This document shows positions 34,441 through 45,680 of a stretch of DNA of 64,000 nucleotides, piece after piece. Below the pieces are notes generated by a model. That model did no database searches, was not told where the DNA came from, and saw nothing but the letters and a program-made list of their open reading frames with translations. The translations under genes were made by a program, and so were the position numbers. The stretch is from Sympetrum striolatum (Eukaryota > Arthropoda > Insecta > Odonata > Libellulidae): positions 74,639,454 through 74,703,453 of the forward strand of contig OX388345.1 of the NCBI GenBank assembly GCA_947579665.1. The letters run 5' to 3'. Each line of letters begins with the position of its first letter. Within the stretch, counting starts at the first letter, position 1.

Positions 34441-36577
34441 AGCTCGTGAAATTAAGTATGGAAAAAGCACTTTGTTTATATTCTACAGATTTAGTGTATC
34501 AGATATGAGGTCAGGGATCTGTTCATGACTATAGACTAACTGAATTGTACCTGTGGAATTTTTACTGTTTTTTATTTCTTCCTCACATGGAATTCCATAC
34601 AGTCTTCTATTGCTTATAGATTCAGTTTGATTATTTTTCGCGGTAAATAATTGCTGATGAGAAACTCATTTTGTGTTCCGGATTGATGGGAAAATAAAGG
34701 AAGTGCTGGAGATGGTAGGAGGGAAACGGATTTTTTTCGAAGATATAAATCGGGGTGGAAGAGGGCGGTTCAACATGGATAAGGAATGTTGCTGTTATAG
34801 GTGATTGAAGTTAGGATGTAAGGGAAAGAGAGGCTTAGGGGCAAAGGAAAGGGTAAGACTTTCGATTTCCGCAAAAGAAGAGAAGAAATAGAGGGTTGTG
34901 AGTTACTCTATGTGGCTTATTTACCTTCCGTGAGTATAATAATTTACATTAATTAAGTGCGAATATTTGCGTAGAATTTTTTGGAAGAGATCGTTATGAT
35001 AGACTTTTTTGTCGTTTAGTCCAAACATAAAAATTGGAGAAAGCTGCGGAACTTTTATCAGTACATGTATCAATTTATGTACCTTTAAATGAAGGGAATA
35101 TCTCTGTTCAAATGTTTTAATTGTATTAGGTCGTACAAGAAGTGAAGAATTATTGTTGATTTTTTTTAATTGTATCAGTTGGTTTCTTTTGGCGATGATT
35201 TATTTTATGTTTTGCTTTTGGCTAAAGCCTGTGAATGATTAACACGAACACTTGAATATACATGTAGTTGCATTTCGTCTTGAAATTTCTTCAGGTATCT
35301 CTTATTCCGATTTGAAAATACCGGTCCGATTACTATTAATATTCAGTAGTCCCTCTATTCTCCCCTTAGTTCGCATCGATATGCATTAAGATTCATACAG
35401 CACCACCGAATGCTCAAAGATTGACCTCTTGGGAAACTTCTGGGGTCGAACCCGTGATACGCAGTGATCTACTTCCACTTTACCGAAGGGTTTCACCATC
35501 GGATCAAAGGGAAATTAAATTCACGTACTAGGGCTTGCGTGATCAATCGTGAACAATGAATTATTTAGAAAAAATACCTTTCTCGCAGATTTACTATACG
35601 CACGGCCATTTGAAGCGTATGATTATCATAATCAATTACCGTGGAAATCGTAGTCATTGTATTCATATCAACGTTAATTTCATTCTTAACATTTTTATTT
35701 CATTTATCGATAACTCATCCCGCGTGTTTTCGTGTTTGTTCACAATAAAAGTAAGTTTAATTAGACACCTCGTCGTTAATTTCTCGTAATGATCGTGAAA
35801 TAGAATTAAGGTGCTGAACTCCTGTGAGTGTATGCAGCACGCGATGCAATCACGCTTGGATGCTCTTTGTTACATGCACGTAAGGTCTTTAAATGAGGAA
35901 GTGTTTCCCAACCCTAATGTAACACATTGGGAAATTATGGTTGACATTCTCTCGCGAGTGTGTGCTAGGTGCTCATAGCATAATTTTTTGTGCTCTTTTT
36001 AAAATTGTAGGTTTACCTGGGATGTTTGGGAATATTTCGTTTCAATTAAGCCAAGATTTCGCTACTTACGTTTAGTATAATCTTTGCCTTATGTTTTGAT
36101 ATTATCTCTGTAGATATAGACAGCCATATAACATGATTATAATCGAAAGAAGTTCGTTGTATGGTTTGCCTTACCTATTCAGCTTTTTTATTCTTTAGCC
36201 TGTGGATGTTAGCTATGTAGAGTGGGTTGCGTGATTTATTTTTTAAGCATTTGAATAATGTTTGGAATTTGAAAATGTCAAAGTTTTTATTTGCTCAGAC
36301 AGACTATTAAATGAACACAGCAGTGATGCTTTCAATATACCGAGAAGGGATATGAAAGATCGCTAATATTCTACTGAGGGATAACTTTTTGATGAAGGTT
36401 GGAGTAATTAAATTAATAACCTCCGGGTTATTAACAACCGAATAACCGAAATGGGTTGAAGAAGTCTCCATTGACGTGTTAATGAAATCGTACCAATGTT
36501 CATAACCTTTTCCGTCAGCAACATAGATTCATCTTTCGATTCCTATTTCTCCTCAAGTATGTTGGTAGAACATTGCC
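34441..36577. other. Noncoding; weak SINE and LINE traces
   Basis: A B-box-like word on the minus strand (cgggttcgaccccag, 35448-35434) with an A-box-like segment near 35510 suggests a SINE remnant (35430-35510). Words such as gagatggtaggagggaaacg (34708) hint at an eroded LINE tail. No gene is recognised. Confidence 0.4.
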
Positions 36578-36784
36578 TTAGAAAGTTTTAGGTCGCCCGG
36601 GGTGAAATTGTGCGATTGTACATTTGACGAAATTGCTCGTGTAAAGATTGAAATTAGTTAAAGAAACCGTTTCATTAGAAGCTGTCATACATTCTTTCCA
36701 CGGCCGATTCAGTCTAAGTTTACTATAATTAGTTTCAATATGCATTTTATTCGGATAATGTTCTACTTCACATTTTTTCTCCAC
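36578..36784 (-). CDS. Short protein-like frame, unknown
   Basis: A 68-codon minus-strand frame with hydrophilic composition (for example HYPNKMHIETNYSKLRLNR) lies 65 bp downstream of the frameshifted protein-like region at 36849-37299 on the same strand. It starts on a non-ATG codon and has no recognised motif. It could be a further piece of the same decayed gene, or chance. Confidence 0.2.
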   Translation of the reverse strand: MEKKCEVEHYPNKMHIETNYSKLRLNRPWKECMTASNETVSLTNFNLYTSNFVKCTIAQFHPGRPKTF

Positions 36785-36848
36785 ACATTCTGCTTACAAT
36801 CATAACTTAATTTCTAATGTAAGATAGCTATCATAATTTTCCACCTAG

Positions 36849-37299
36849 CTACTCTCTTATGATGCAGATGTAAGGGAAATTTTGTCTCAATGAATTGCAT
36901 AGCACTCTTTTCGTATGGTGAATAATGGATTCATAGAGTGTTAGAGATAGTTCACAGGGCATAACTTTAAGCCGGTACCTAGGAGTTGCAGAAAATTGAG
37001 AGAAGTATTCCTGCATGTGATCAATCTTTGTGAGATAGCATACTGCGCAAGAGAACGTAGATTTTTCCACCAACTCAAGCATTTTCCTTGAGCGCGAGCT
37101 GCATTTTATTATAAGAAGACAGCATCTCCTTGCACATGTTTTCATGAACGAGATGCTTCTTGGAGCATTTAACATTTACGTATGCCCCAGTTAAGAAAAT
37201 TGCTCTTATGGTAGCTATGAGCTCGCTGCTTTTTCCTGGCAGTCTTTCTTCTTTGAAGTGGCTAACAATATTTCCAGTGTCTTCAAAGTTACCAGCCAT
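36849..37299 (-). pseudogene. Protein-like region broken by one frameshift, unknown family
   Basis: An ATG at 37299 (A at -3, G at +4) opens a frame of 74 codons that stops at 37077-37075. An overlapping frame continues in the +1/-1 register to a TAG at 36849. Both halves look coding: the first has VSHFKEERLPGKSSELIATI and KCSKKHLVHENMCKEMLSSY; the second has LELVEKSTFSCAVCYLTKID, HMQEYFSQFSATPRYRLKVM and YESIIHHTKRVLCNSLRQNF. The seam lies near 37075-37090, so a single indel explains the break. Total length would be about 155 residues. No signal peptide or membrane segment stands out. I do not recognise the family; it could be a retrogene, a domesticated or dead transposon ORF, or a sequencing error in a live gene. 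Confidence 0.4.
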
Positions 37300-37518
37300 T
37301 ATCTATTCCTCATCCCCTCATTCCTGTTGCCTAAGTTGTTAAACTAGCGGCGTTCTTTAACGGAGTCTTCTTAGTCGATTGATATGGTCGTAAGCATGAA
37401 GGAAGATAGTTTTTCAAAATAAAAGGAAGTCTATTTTTACGAGAGCTCAGCTGGTTAGAGCACGTTCATTTTATGTTCATCTTGCGAATCTCAAGCAACC
37501 CTTTATAGTTTTGGGTAT

Positions 37519-37670
37519 ACCGGCCGTGGTGGCGGAGTGGTTAACGTGCTAGCGCGTTAACGCTCCAACCTCACGGTCCCGGGTTCGAGTCCCGGCTAAT
37601 CGGATTTTTCCGGTTAGGGAATGGTTGTCTGTGTGTGTGTATTATTAAATAAAAATGCAAAAAAAAAATG
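37519..37670 (+). mobile_element. tRNA-derived SINE (family A), copy 2
   Basis: The head cggccgtggtggcggagtgg resembles tRNA-Ser/Leu heads, with a B box cccgggttcgagtcccggc, then tcggatttttccggttaggg and aatggttgtctgtgtgtgtg, ending in A-rich sequence. Same order as copies at 6.4 and 39.1 kb. Confidence 0.9.
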
Positions 37671-37746
37671 AATAAAATTAATAAAAAAGGGGTTAATTGG
37701 AGGAATAGCCTTCCTAGGCTAAAATTCGCCCAAAAAAGAAAGACGG

Positions 37747-37747
<1 letters not shown>

Positions 37748-37777
<30 letters not shown>
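37748..37777. repeat. (ATT)10 microsatellite
   Basis: About ten uninterrupted ATT units follow a short non-SINE segment (37685-37747) and may be the 3' simple-repeat tail of a retroposon. Confidence 0.9.
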
Positions 37778-37778
<1 letters not shown>

Positions 37779-39057
37779 TGTATTCATTTCAGTGAGACTA
37801 CCGCTATAATGATCCAGAAAAAGACTTCATTAATGTTAAATATTTTCTAAATAATATACGAATTGGTTATATAAATTATGGTTTATTAAATAAACTACGT
37901 AAAACATTTATTTATATCCCATGAGCATCGCCTTTGAAAAGTACCTAGGGTATAATAATTGTGTGGCATTCCTTTATTGCTTTCTCCGACTAAGAGTAAG
38001 TCTAAGTAAGAGGAGGAACGCCGACAAAGACGGCTTTTGGAGATTTTATACCTCTTATTCATTAACAGCTTAGTTCCAATATTTCTTTGTTTTCATAATT
38101 TGAAAATGGTTCCCCGGTCGTAACGCACTAATTTTACACTGCGAACTCGCATACAAGTCTTTTTAAGACTTCACTACCAAATGTAATTAATTAATGCATA
38201 TTTAATTTACTATTGCTCATTTCGTTGTTATAGTTGGAGTACTGTAATCATCAGTATTACTTTTTTCGTTTATTAAATTCCGTTTTCTCAAAAAGGTATT
38301 TATTTTACTTTAGTCTTTGCGATTCCTTAAGTACCTTAAGTAGTATGTTTAGTCAACGGTCATTGTTTAGGCACTATCGCGTGGGTTGGAATAATCACTC
38401 CTAGACTCGGGTTTATCCTTGAAACTCCTCATTTATCAATTGCTTCGTTGTAACTAATTCAGTCACTAGTAATTCCTCTAACCTCACAAATGGACCATTA
38501 CTACTGGATACATGATCCATTAACAACACCTACTAACTTGCGCTGACCTTCCTAACCTTATCTTGGATTCATACTTAAGATTTCTTAGCAATTCGGCACT
38601 CTCCATATCTTCATATTCTGATGTACCCTGGGATATCGAAAAGAAACCTAATATTTTGCTAAAACGCATCACAACACCTTGAAAGAGATAGTTTGACCTT
38701 CCACAAAAACGCGGGAAACGCCTCCTCTTTGCTCGGGGGCGGATGAGGCACTCCTACGCGCACATTACTTCCTGCTTAAATAATGCGGTAGGGGACTTGC
38801 TGTCGTGTTTTAGTGCACGTTCAGGGCAAAATAGTGCGCATTAAGGCCGGGCTCAGGCGGGAAACAAGTGGATAGATAGGTGTACATCTACCTCACCTCT
38901 TTATAAATAGGAGCAACATTAGTTTTATTCTATATATTCTATTATAGATACTGAGGAACGTCCTGTACTACAAAAATAAATTAATACGTATCAGTACAGA
39001 GAAGTAATGCTATCTAATCGTTATGTATCTAAAGGAAAGGATAAAGTGGTTTTTAAA
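37778..39057. other. Noncoding stretch, no gene recognised
   Basis: AT-rich except a GC-richer patch (38700-38870). No gene, RNA or classifiable repeat is seen. Confidence 0.5.
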
Positions 39058-39278
39058 ACCGGCATTGGTGGCGGAGTGGATAGCATTCCATCTAAGCTAT
39101 CACTCCAAACCCCAAGGTCCTGGGTTCGAATCCCAGCTGATCGGAGTATTCCAATCAGGGAATGGTTGTGTGTGTTCGTTGTTGCCGATGCCTTGGTGAA
39201 GCACCCCCTGACAAGTTCATGGGAGCTTAGGGAGACTTCACCGATAAAGGGCAACAGCGGCCAAATATGAAAAAAAAA
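39058..39278 (+). mobile_element. tRNA-derived SINE (family A), copy 3, apparently full length
   Basis: This is the longest family A copy, about 220 bp: head accggcattggtggcggagtg, B box ctgggttcgaatcccagctg, body tattccaatcagggaatggt, then a segment running through gaagcaccccctgacaagtt and ttcaccgataaagggcaaca, ending in an A9 tail (39270-39278). It defines the family's 3' half, which copies 1 and 2 lack. Overlapping ORFs on both strands are incidental. Confidence 0.9.
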
Positions 39279-40450
39279 GGTTTTTGTTGACATCTAACCA
39301 CTGATTCCATTCCAGCGTTATCGAAAAGTCGGTTTATTTATTCGACGTTGCAAATCGACGCAACATTTAATTTCAGACTGGTCTTTAGAGAGTTTCAAAA
39401 AAATATCGTGAATTTTGCTAGCCCCAGCAACTAAATGAAATGTGAAGTTAAATGTGTATTTCTACTATTTTCCTCACTTAAGCTAAACATTTGCCTTAAA
39501 TAAGGGTCCGCATTTTTGTTATAAAATGTATACAAATATTCAATCGTTATCATTAAAGCCAAATGTTATTAAGGATAGGTTTATAATATGATGTTGTATT
39601 TTTTACCCGATGATTTTTCCTCATATGGGTCCAAAATCGGACTCGCGGAAAATCGAAGACTGGTTGTTTTGGCAAAATGTGGTCGACTTAAACCCCTGTG
39701 TAATGCAAATGCGCTAGAATCAATGTAAATGACTTGCATAAATGTATGCAGAATTTACTCAAGAGTGCGCAAGCGAATTTTTAATTCTCTTAAATTAACC
39801 ATTCCATATTTCTAGCCCAATGTGCGTCAGGCATGTTATGATCACAATATGGGGAAGATTAACGTGTGAGATAGAGTTGCAAAATGTCCAACTAGGGGTA
39901 AAAACACGGCATTCCCTGGAGCCAAGTTCATTTAAAAAGAGTAGTTTATTGCAGTAAAGTGCGCACCATTTCCTTTCTTGAAAGTAAGTATAGTGAATTC
40001 TAACTGAAACTCTCATTTTTAATTGGCCTGCTGTTTTACATCGTCCATATACAAATTTCTTCACCATCATTCACCATAAATGGATAAGTTAGGACTTCTA
40101 TATTTTACCAGAATTTTTTTGGTGAAGAAAGAGCATTTTCGTTGAAAATATATCATCATTAATTTGTTGTTAATTTCCATAATGCAAATCTGCCATGAAT
40201 TCCTCGATGACATGAATTTCTTGTGGTAGATCACTTATCAATGAGAATTTCTGGTGCAGGCATATCGATATTCCTTGTTAACTTCATTAACCCTTCTTAC
40301 CCTTCGTATCGTAATTATTGCATTGTTTTATTTTCAGCATGATTTCAACATTTTAATTGTAATTAAAATATATTTATCTTTCCTATAAAATTAAATGTTA
40401 TGAAGCGGAAATTGCTGGTGTCGGTATATTCTGAAACGTGAATTTTCATT
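39279..40450. other. Noncoding; one weak minus-strand ORF
   Basis: A 91-codon ATG-initiated minus frame (39795-40070) is moderately protein-like but lacks motif and splice evidence. Otherwise AT-rich sequence. Confidence 0.4.
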
Positions 40451-40454
40451 TTCT

Positions 40455-40650
40455 TACCCATCGCCTTCCGTAGAGCACGTCCAGTGCTTCTTTTATTAAC
40501 TAGAAGTTTTAGACGTCTTTCATTCCTAACTGGCCCGTACTTTTTCCTTTACCACCGTCCACTGCAAAGCTACATGCCCTCCGCTTTTATCTTGTTTTTT
40601 TCCTCACCCATCGCCTTCCGTAGAGCAAGTCCAGCGCTACGTTTATTTTT
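40455..40650. repeat. Pair of ~40-bp direct repeats, 150 bp apart
   Basis: The word acccatcgccttccgtagag occurs at about 40457 and 40607, each followed by ca(c/a)gtccag(t/c)gct and a T-rich run. Only this core is shared, so it is a short segmental repeat rather than a full tandem array. Confidence 0.8.
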
Positions 40651-40679
40651 CTACCTGTTTTATTATCTAGCAAAGGAAG

Positions 40680-41180
40680 ACTCGCACATTCGAAGGTCTC
40701 CCCCTCTTCTTCCCAAAGTTCAAGGCTCAAGATCTCCGCACCAGAAGCGTTTAATTGAAAACTCGAATATCCGCGGCTCCGAGAGAGGTGTCGAGTGATG
40801 AATCAAATCCTTTCTTCCCTGGGCAATACCCGCTCGCTGGATATTGGATCAAGTCCTCTCCTCGGAAGAAAACAGCGAAGGATTTCTCGCTCCAACAGCG
40901 TCTTGTTCCGCACCTCAGCGCTTCTTCACTTGCTCGCTCAGTGCCTTCCCGCTCCCTCCTCCCGCGCCCCGCCGCTGTCGGTTCCGAACACCGAGGAAAC
41001 CACTTTCCTTTGTTTATTTATCCGCGGTAGGCACATAAACGGGGCACTAGGCCAATCACAGTGGACGAACTTACTAACAGCCTCCGCGGGGCTGTGGTGT
41101 AAGAGATGTGGAATTGAACTTGTCAAGGACAAGAGCCGCTTCCTCGGAAGCTGTTACCACGGGAATAGCGTAGAAGCGTA
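40680..41180. promoter_or_regulatory. CpG-rich block, possible promoter or exon
   Basis: GC content is well above the flanks, especially 40925-41000. Four ORFs overlap in three frames and on both strands (up to 128 codons, 40795-41181), which points to composition and not to a specific protein. No donor site follows cleanly in frame. Confidence 0.25.
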
Positions 41181-43168
41181 GAGTGGATTTCTTGTTGCAG
41201 ATTGGAGGAGTTTGATGTAGTTGTTTCCTTCAGGTTGGGGAAATTGGATGTAGTTGATCCACGGAGGAACGGTCCTCCGTGGTTCTTACGAGCGGTCGCC
41301 CGTTTAATTTACGGTTATTGGCTTCGGAAATCTCTTGGTTTGTTGCTCCCTCACGTATTGCATGACCTGTGTAAGGTGACGTAAGTGGTGTAGAAGGGTA
41401 TGCCACTTAATCCAGTCATAGAAGCTTTTTTATTTCTTTAAGGGGGTAAATGTTTTGAAGAAATCCCATATATTGTGGTATTTCTCACACCCCATATTCT
41501 TTTCCCCAAGCTTCACGTAAGTTTTTTGAATCCACAATTGCATTTTTTTCCATTCTATATCAATTATAGTTTTACTATTATTTACTGATAAGGAAGGCGT
41601 TTTTAAATGACCTTATTTATTTATTTAATCAATAATGAGCTATTTCCGCTGGATTTTGGGATTTCTTTCTCAATGAAGCGGGTGTTTTCATATTGGAAAT
41701 AAGTTCCAATTCACCGGCTAGTAGTTTTTTAAATTACTAGTATTAATTTTTATTTGTTAAATGTATGTTTTAGTAATATTGACCGTTGATTTTTCTTTGT
41801 GTATAAAACAATTTACTTAAATAGAATAGATATGATATAAAAAAGATAATTTATTCGAACACCAATAACGAAATTTTATGAGAAACCACGTTTACCACGA
41901 TTGTTTATTCCAAATTAAATTTGTGTCGATTTTATTAATTCATGAATGATATAAATAAATAAATGCAAATTCGAGCAATCTCTCCTTTTGGAGATAACGT
42001 TAGGAACATGATGTAGTATGGAAAGCCCGCCTTCACACCAGCGATGAATATTGAATATTGCCTTATTATCATTAAATCGAGAGCTATCCGTTTGACTTGA
42101 ATGATAATCTTCGTTTCTGCAATCTCCTTGAAGATTCGAGACGTGGTGGAACCCTGCTCACTATCAGACGGAAGTTATAAAATTTTCGTGTTCGAACGAT
42201 GAAGGTTGCTTCGGCTGGAACTTGATGTATGTTGCTGAGTCGCTGTTGCTTTCGGTTTTGTTGTGTGGTTGTTAATTTATTCTCTTTTAAGAAATGAGAC
42301 TTCCATATCGCTGTTACCGCCATTCATTTAAATACTCGTAAAAGTGTTTCCGGGTTGATTTGTGTTTCCAGTGTTATTTCCCATCGATAATAAAATGAGA
42401 TCGCTGATGTAAATCGTATCTTATCTCAAAGCTGTAAGAGCGACTAATTGCATTTGAAAATCTATACAGTGTAACACGTTCTCTCATGACCAGAAATTAA
42501 ATCAATGCGATTTTATTTCCTGGTTTTGATGTTGAAGTTCATGCTAATCATTTAAATGTGTTTATTTAATTTCAGTATTTGAAGTATATCGACAACCTAC
42601 GCGCTACTATTTTATCCGCATATGTCGCAACCGTATGTCTTTCTACGTTCCATCACATTTCATCCAAGTCATCGATAAAGAGTGTTTTATTTCCTTTGTA
42701 TTTACAAGCCTCGTTCGATTCTTTTGTGCTTGGATATTTTCCAAGTTGGAGCTCAATCTCATAATCATCTAGTTCTTTGTTTTTTGTCTTCACTTTCCCC
42801 CCTCTGAGATTCATGGTCTCGAAATGTGGAAAATTGATACGGTATGTTCTTTCCCCTTGCCCTCTTGCTTCAATTCCAATTATGTCTCCAGAGGTCGAAT
42901 TTGATAAGAAAGAAGAAGAAGAAAGAAAGAAAGAAATGTTTCATTGTTCTTGGACTTCTTCGTCCACTGAAGAACGTACATAAAAGAAATACAAATACAA
43001 GATAGCTCATAACATAATAAATTAAATTTAAAAGCGGATACATTTTTATTATTAAAAAATAATAGACTTTTTATGTAAAATCATGGCGTGAATGGCATAT
43101 TATTCCCTTTCCATTACAAAAAGATGGTGAAAAAATTGGTTTTTAAAAACAGACAATGAATTAAAATC
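41181..43168. other. Noncoding stretch, no gene recognised
   Basis: AT-rich. A purine microsatellite of GAA/GAAA units lies at 42907-42936. No gene is seen. Confidence 0.5.
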
Positions 43169-43441
43169 TTAAATGACATTAGGAATGTTATTCCATTGCT
43201 TTGCCCCAGCAATACAAAAAGATTTTTGGTATGTAGTGGTTCTATGTTGTGGGGTGATTAAATAGTCGAGAGCCAATCTGGTCGTTACATTAGTCTTTTT
43301 TTCCCTAATTGGAAAAAAATGGATCAAGTATAATGAAGAAAGGAAATAAGGAAGGATTTGGTGCTTTCCCGGTGAATGTGGTGAAGAAATTCCCTTCTGA
43401 TTTCCCACCGAATAGTTGAGTGGAAGAGTCTGGAGCCTCAA
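43169..43441 (-). mobile_element. LINE fossil: C-terminal tail of ORF2
   Basis: A 90-codon minus frame ends with TPQHRTTTYQKSFCIAGAKQ then WNNIPNVI and a stop. This is the classic end of many non-LTR reverse transcriptases (..P.HRT..Y..SF...A..LWNS.P..I). The preceding residues (YFLSSLYLIHFF, REKKTNVTTR) fit the run-up in such proteins. The rest of the element is missing at the 5' side. It faces the plus-strand LINE next door, so two separate insertions are involved. Confidence 0.75.
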
Positions 43442-43554
43442 CGTCGGACCTGATCCACTCTACGAACCGGTTGGAAATCCTAGAGGAATTTTTTCGTCGA
43501 ATTTGATATTTCATAGAGCTAAAGGGTTGAATGGCTATCAATAGAAACAAGAGG

Positions 43555-44600
43555 GTACATAGGATAGATCGGGCATTAACAAGGAAGTAGTCGACTGGGT
43601 TAAGGATTTTCTCTACGAGAGGGAACAATAAGTTGTACTGGATGGCTATAGCTCAAATAGAGTCAAAGTTACCTCTGGCGTACCTCAACGCAGTCTAATT
43701 GGACCTCTTCTTTTCCTTATTTATATCAATGACTTGAGTGACGAGATAGTTAGCAATGTGAGGATATTTGCGGGTGACTCGGTTATATATAGGGAAATAA
43801 CAAACGAGGAAGACCGGACATCTCTCTCAAACGATTTAGCCCTCATCCAAAGGTGGTGCGAAAAATGGGAATTAGATATTAACGTAGGTAAATGCTCCGT
43901 AGTTAATTGCTTCGAAAATAAAAAATTGCGTCCAAATCACTCGTACAAAATTAATGGAATTAGTATCAAAGTAGTAGATTCAGTTGAATATCTCTGGATC
44001 AACATTACTAATAACTTACATTGGAGCACGCATATTCGAAAAATCTGCGGCAAAGCAAGTAAAAGGCTTGGCTTTGTAAAGCGTATTGTCGGTAAATGCG
44101 ATGAAAAGGTGAGAGAGCGATGTTATTTTACCTTGGTCAGACCCCTTCTGGAATATGCGGCAAGTATATGGGATCCGGCGGATGAAACGTGTACTCGCGA
44201 ACTCGAGAAAGTGCAGCATAAAGCGGTTCGTTTTGTTAAGAAATGCTACGATAAAAAAGCAATCGTTACAAAAATGCTCACAGACGTAGGTTGGGAATCC
44301 TTGAAAGAAAGGAGATTGGAAGCTAGGCTGCGATTGCCTAATAAATTCAGGGAAACTACATTTTCGGAAGATACAATCGGTATCATGCAACCCCCCTGCT
44401 ACCTCGGTCGATCCGATAATGACCGTAAGTTAAGAGAAATAGATGCTTGGACGAATCGTTTTAAAAATTCATACTTTCCGCGAACGATACGTGACAATAA
44501 CCGAATAAGGAAGTAGTTTAGATTCAACTGGTGTTTACACCCCCTGCCACACGCCGAAAGGCGGCTTGTAGGGTATTAATGTTGATGTAGAGATGTTCGG
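43555..44600 (+). mobile_element. LINE fossil with 260-codon reverse-transcriptase frame (Jockey/CR1-like)
   Basis: The plus strand encodes most of the palm and thumb of a non-LTR reverse transcriptase. From about 43570 it reads GINKEVVDWVKDFLYERE, an in-frame TAA (43629-43631), VVLDGYSSN, GVPQRSLIGPLLFLIYINDL, then the catalytic box as FAGDS (normally YADDS) in the open frame from ATG 43734, later CSVVNC, VEYLWINI, RPLLEYAASIWDP, and a stop at 44514-44516. The FADD catalytic change, the GVPQG to GVPQR change and the internal stop make it inactive. The endonuclease and N-terminal RT are gone, a typical 5' truncation. Its 3' UTR (44517-44600) holds a stable hairpin and ends in GATGTAGA-like sequence. 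Confidence 0.95.
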
Positions 44601-45130
44601 AAAAGAATTTTTATTGAAATTTGCCCCTGTGCAAATTATCTCGGAGAGATTTTAAGTTCAGAGACACCGGCGAAGGTCGCTTTTGAGGGGAGACCGACTA
44701 AGTTTTAGTACGTCGCTCTTCCTGTTCGTTAATACTTGATTCAAGGTTCCAGGTACTACATTGTACGCACTCCGTCCTTGAAGTGATCTTGATATCTCAA
44801 GTGGTCGTTTTTATATCGGAAATTTCAAGTTGAAATCGTGCATTCCTGCAAACTGAAAACCATCCCGTAGTATATGAAAGAATACAATAAGAACCAACTT
44901 CAATAAATACATACTTTTCCGATCTCTAGACGTAATCAATAAATATATAATTACTTTTAATATTTTATTATTATTATACTATTGGAAGAGTATTTCCCAG
45001 GGGACAGCCTCAGTATTATGAATGATTTTAATATGTCCAGTTATTGATTTCATTAATAAATTTTGCTGTAGTCTTTGTTTAGTTTTGTTGTAATTTAGAT
45101 TTCCTTAATACCTTTTAGCTTTTATAACAA
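44601..45130. other. Noncoding, no gene recognised
   Basis: AT-rich sequence between the LINE 3' end and the next dispersed repeat. No feature is supported. Confidence 0.5.
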
Positions 45131-45376
45131 TAGGTTTACGCAGGTTTTTCACGCCCCCTTCTTTACGGATGTCATTCTGCAGTGAATGTATTTTCCCTAA
45201 GATGATACCTTCCGTTGTTGTGCATCATCTTCTTCAAAAGTGGATGTATAAAATCTCTATTTTCATTAACCTTTACATTATTTATGCTTTTGCTGCTGTC
45301 GTTTAAAACTGGTAGAATGATGGATAAAGAGACTTTTCAATCTCTATGTCGCCTAAATATAGATCCTTAATGGAGG
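45131..45376 (+). repeat. Dispersed repeat B, copy 1
   Basis: Starts taggtttacgcaggtttttc and shares a second block (gagacttttcaatctctatg) with the copy at 46.56 kb, in the same order and orientation. The first block can form a hairpin (weaker here). Confidence 0.75.
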
Positions 45377-45489
45377 TGAATTCTTCGTTAAGTTCATCTT
45401 GTGAAATGCTACGCACAAATTTCGTTTTTGTCCTAAATCAAATAATCCTTCTAAGTAGTGCTCATTTTTCGAATAACCGATTGAGCAGT

Positions 45490-45680
45490 ATGTTCGGCTT
45501 TAACGAAAACGGTCCAGGGTTCGAATCCCGGTGAGAGCCCCTATTTCCTGATAATGGTTGGAGACAGGAAGGGCATCCGGCCGTAAAATCAACGTCATAT
45601 CACACTTCATCATCGCCAGTCATCAAAAATCATCAGCTGACCCTATGAGTGATGGGAATAATGCCAAGATACTTTTTTTC
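45490..45680 (+). mobile_element. tRNA-derived SINE (family B)
   Basis: A B box (cagggttcgaatcccggtga) is followed by cagg-aagggcatccggcc and a tail cttcatcatcgccagtcatc ... gggaataatgcc. The A-box half is eroded. The downstream words recur at 30.5 and 31.0 kb, which makes this a separate SINE family from family A. Confidence 0.8.

Noticed and set aside
34680..34900. Eroded LINE tail
   Set aside because: Only scattered words such as EMVGGKR and VIEVRM are readable; below a safe threshold.
37440..37490. tRNA-like start (gagctcagctggttagagca)
   Set aside because: Only the A-box half is present; no B box or foldable stems before the SINE at 37519.
40795..41181. 128-codon plus-strand ORF
   Set aside because: Several competing frames in the same CpG-rich block; no conserved pattern.
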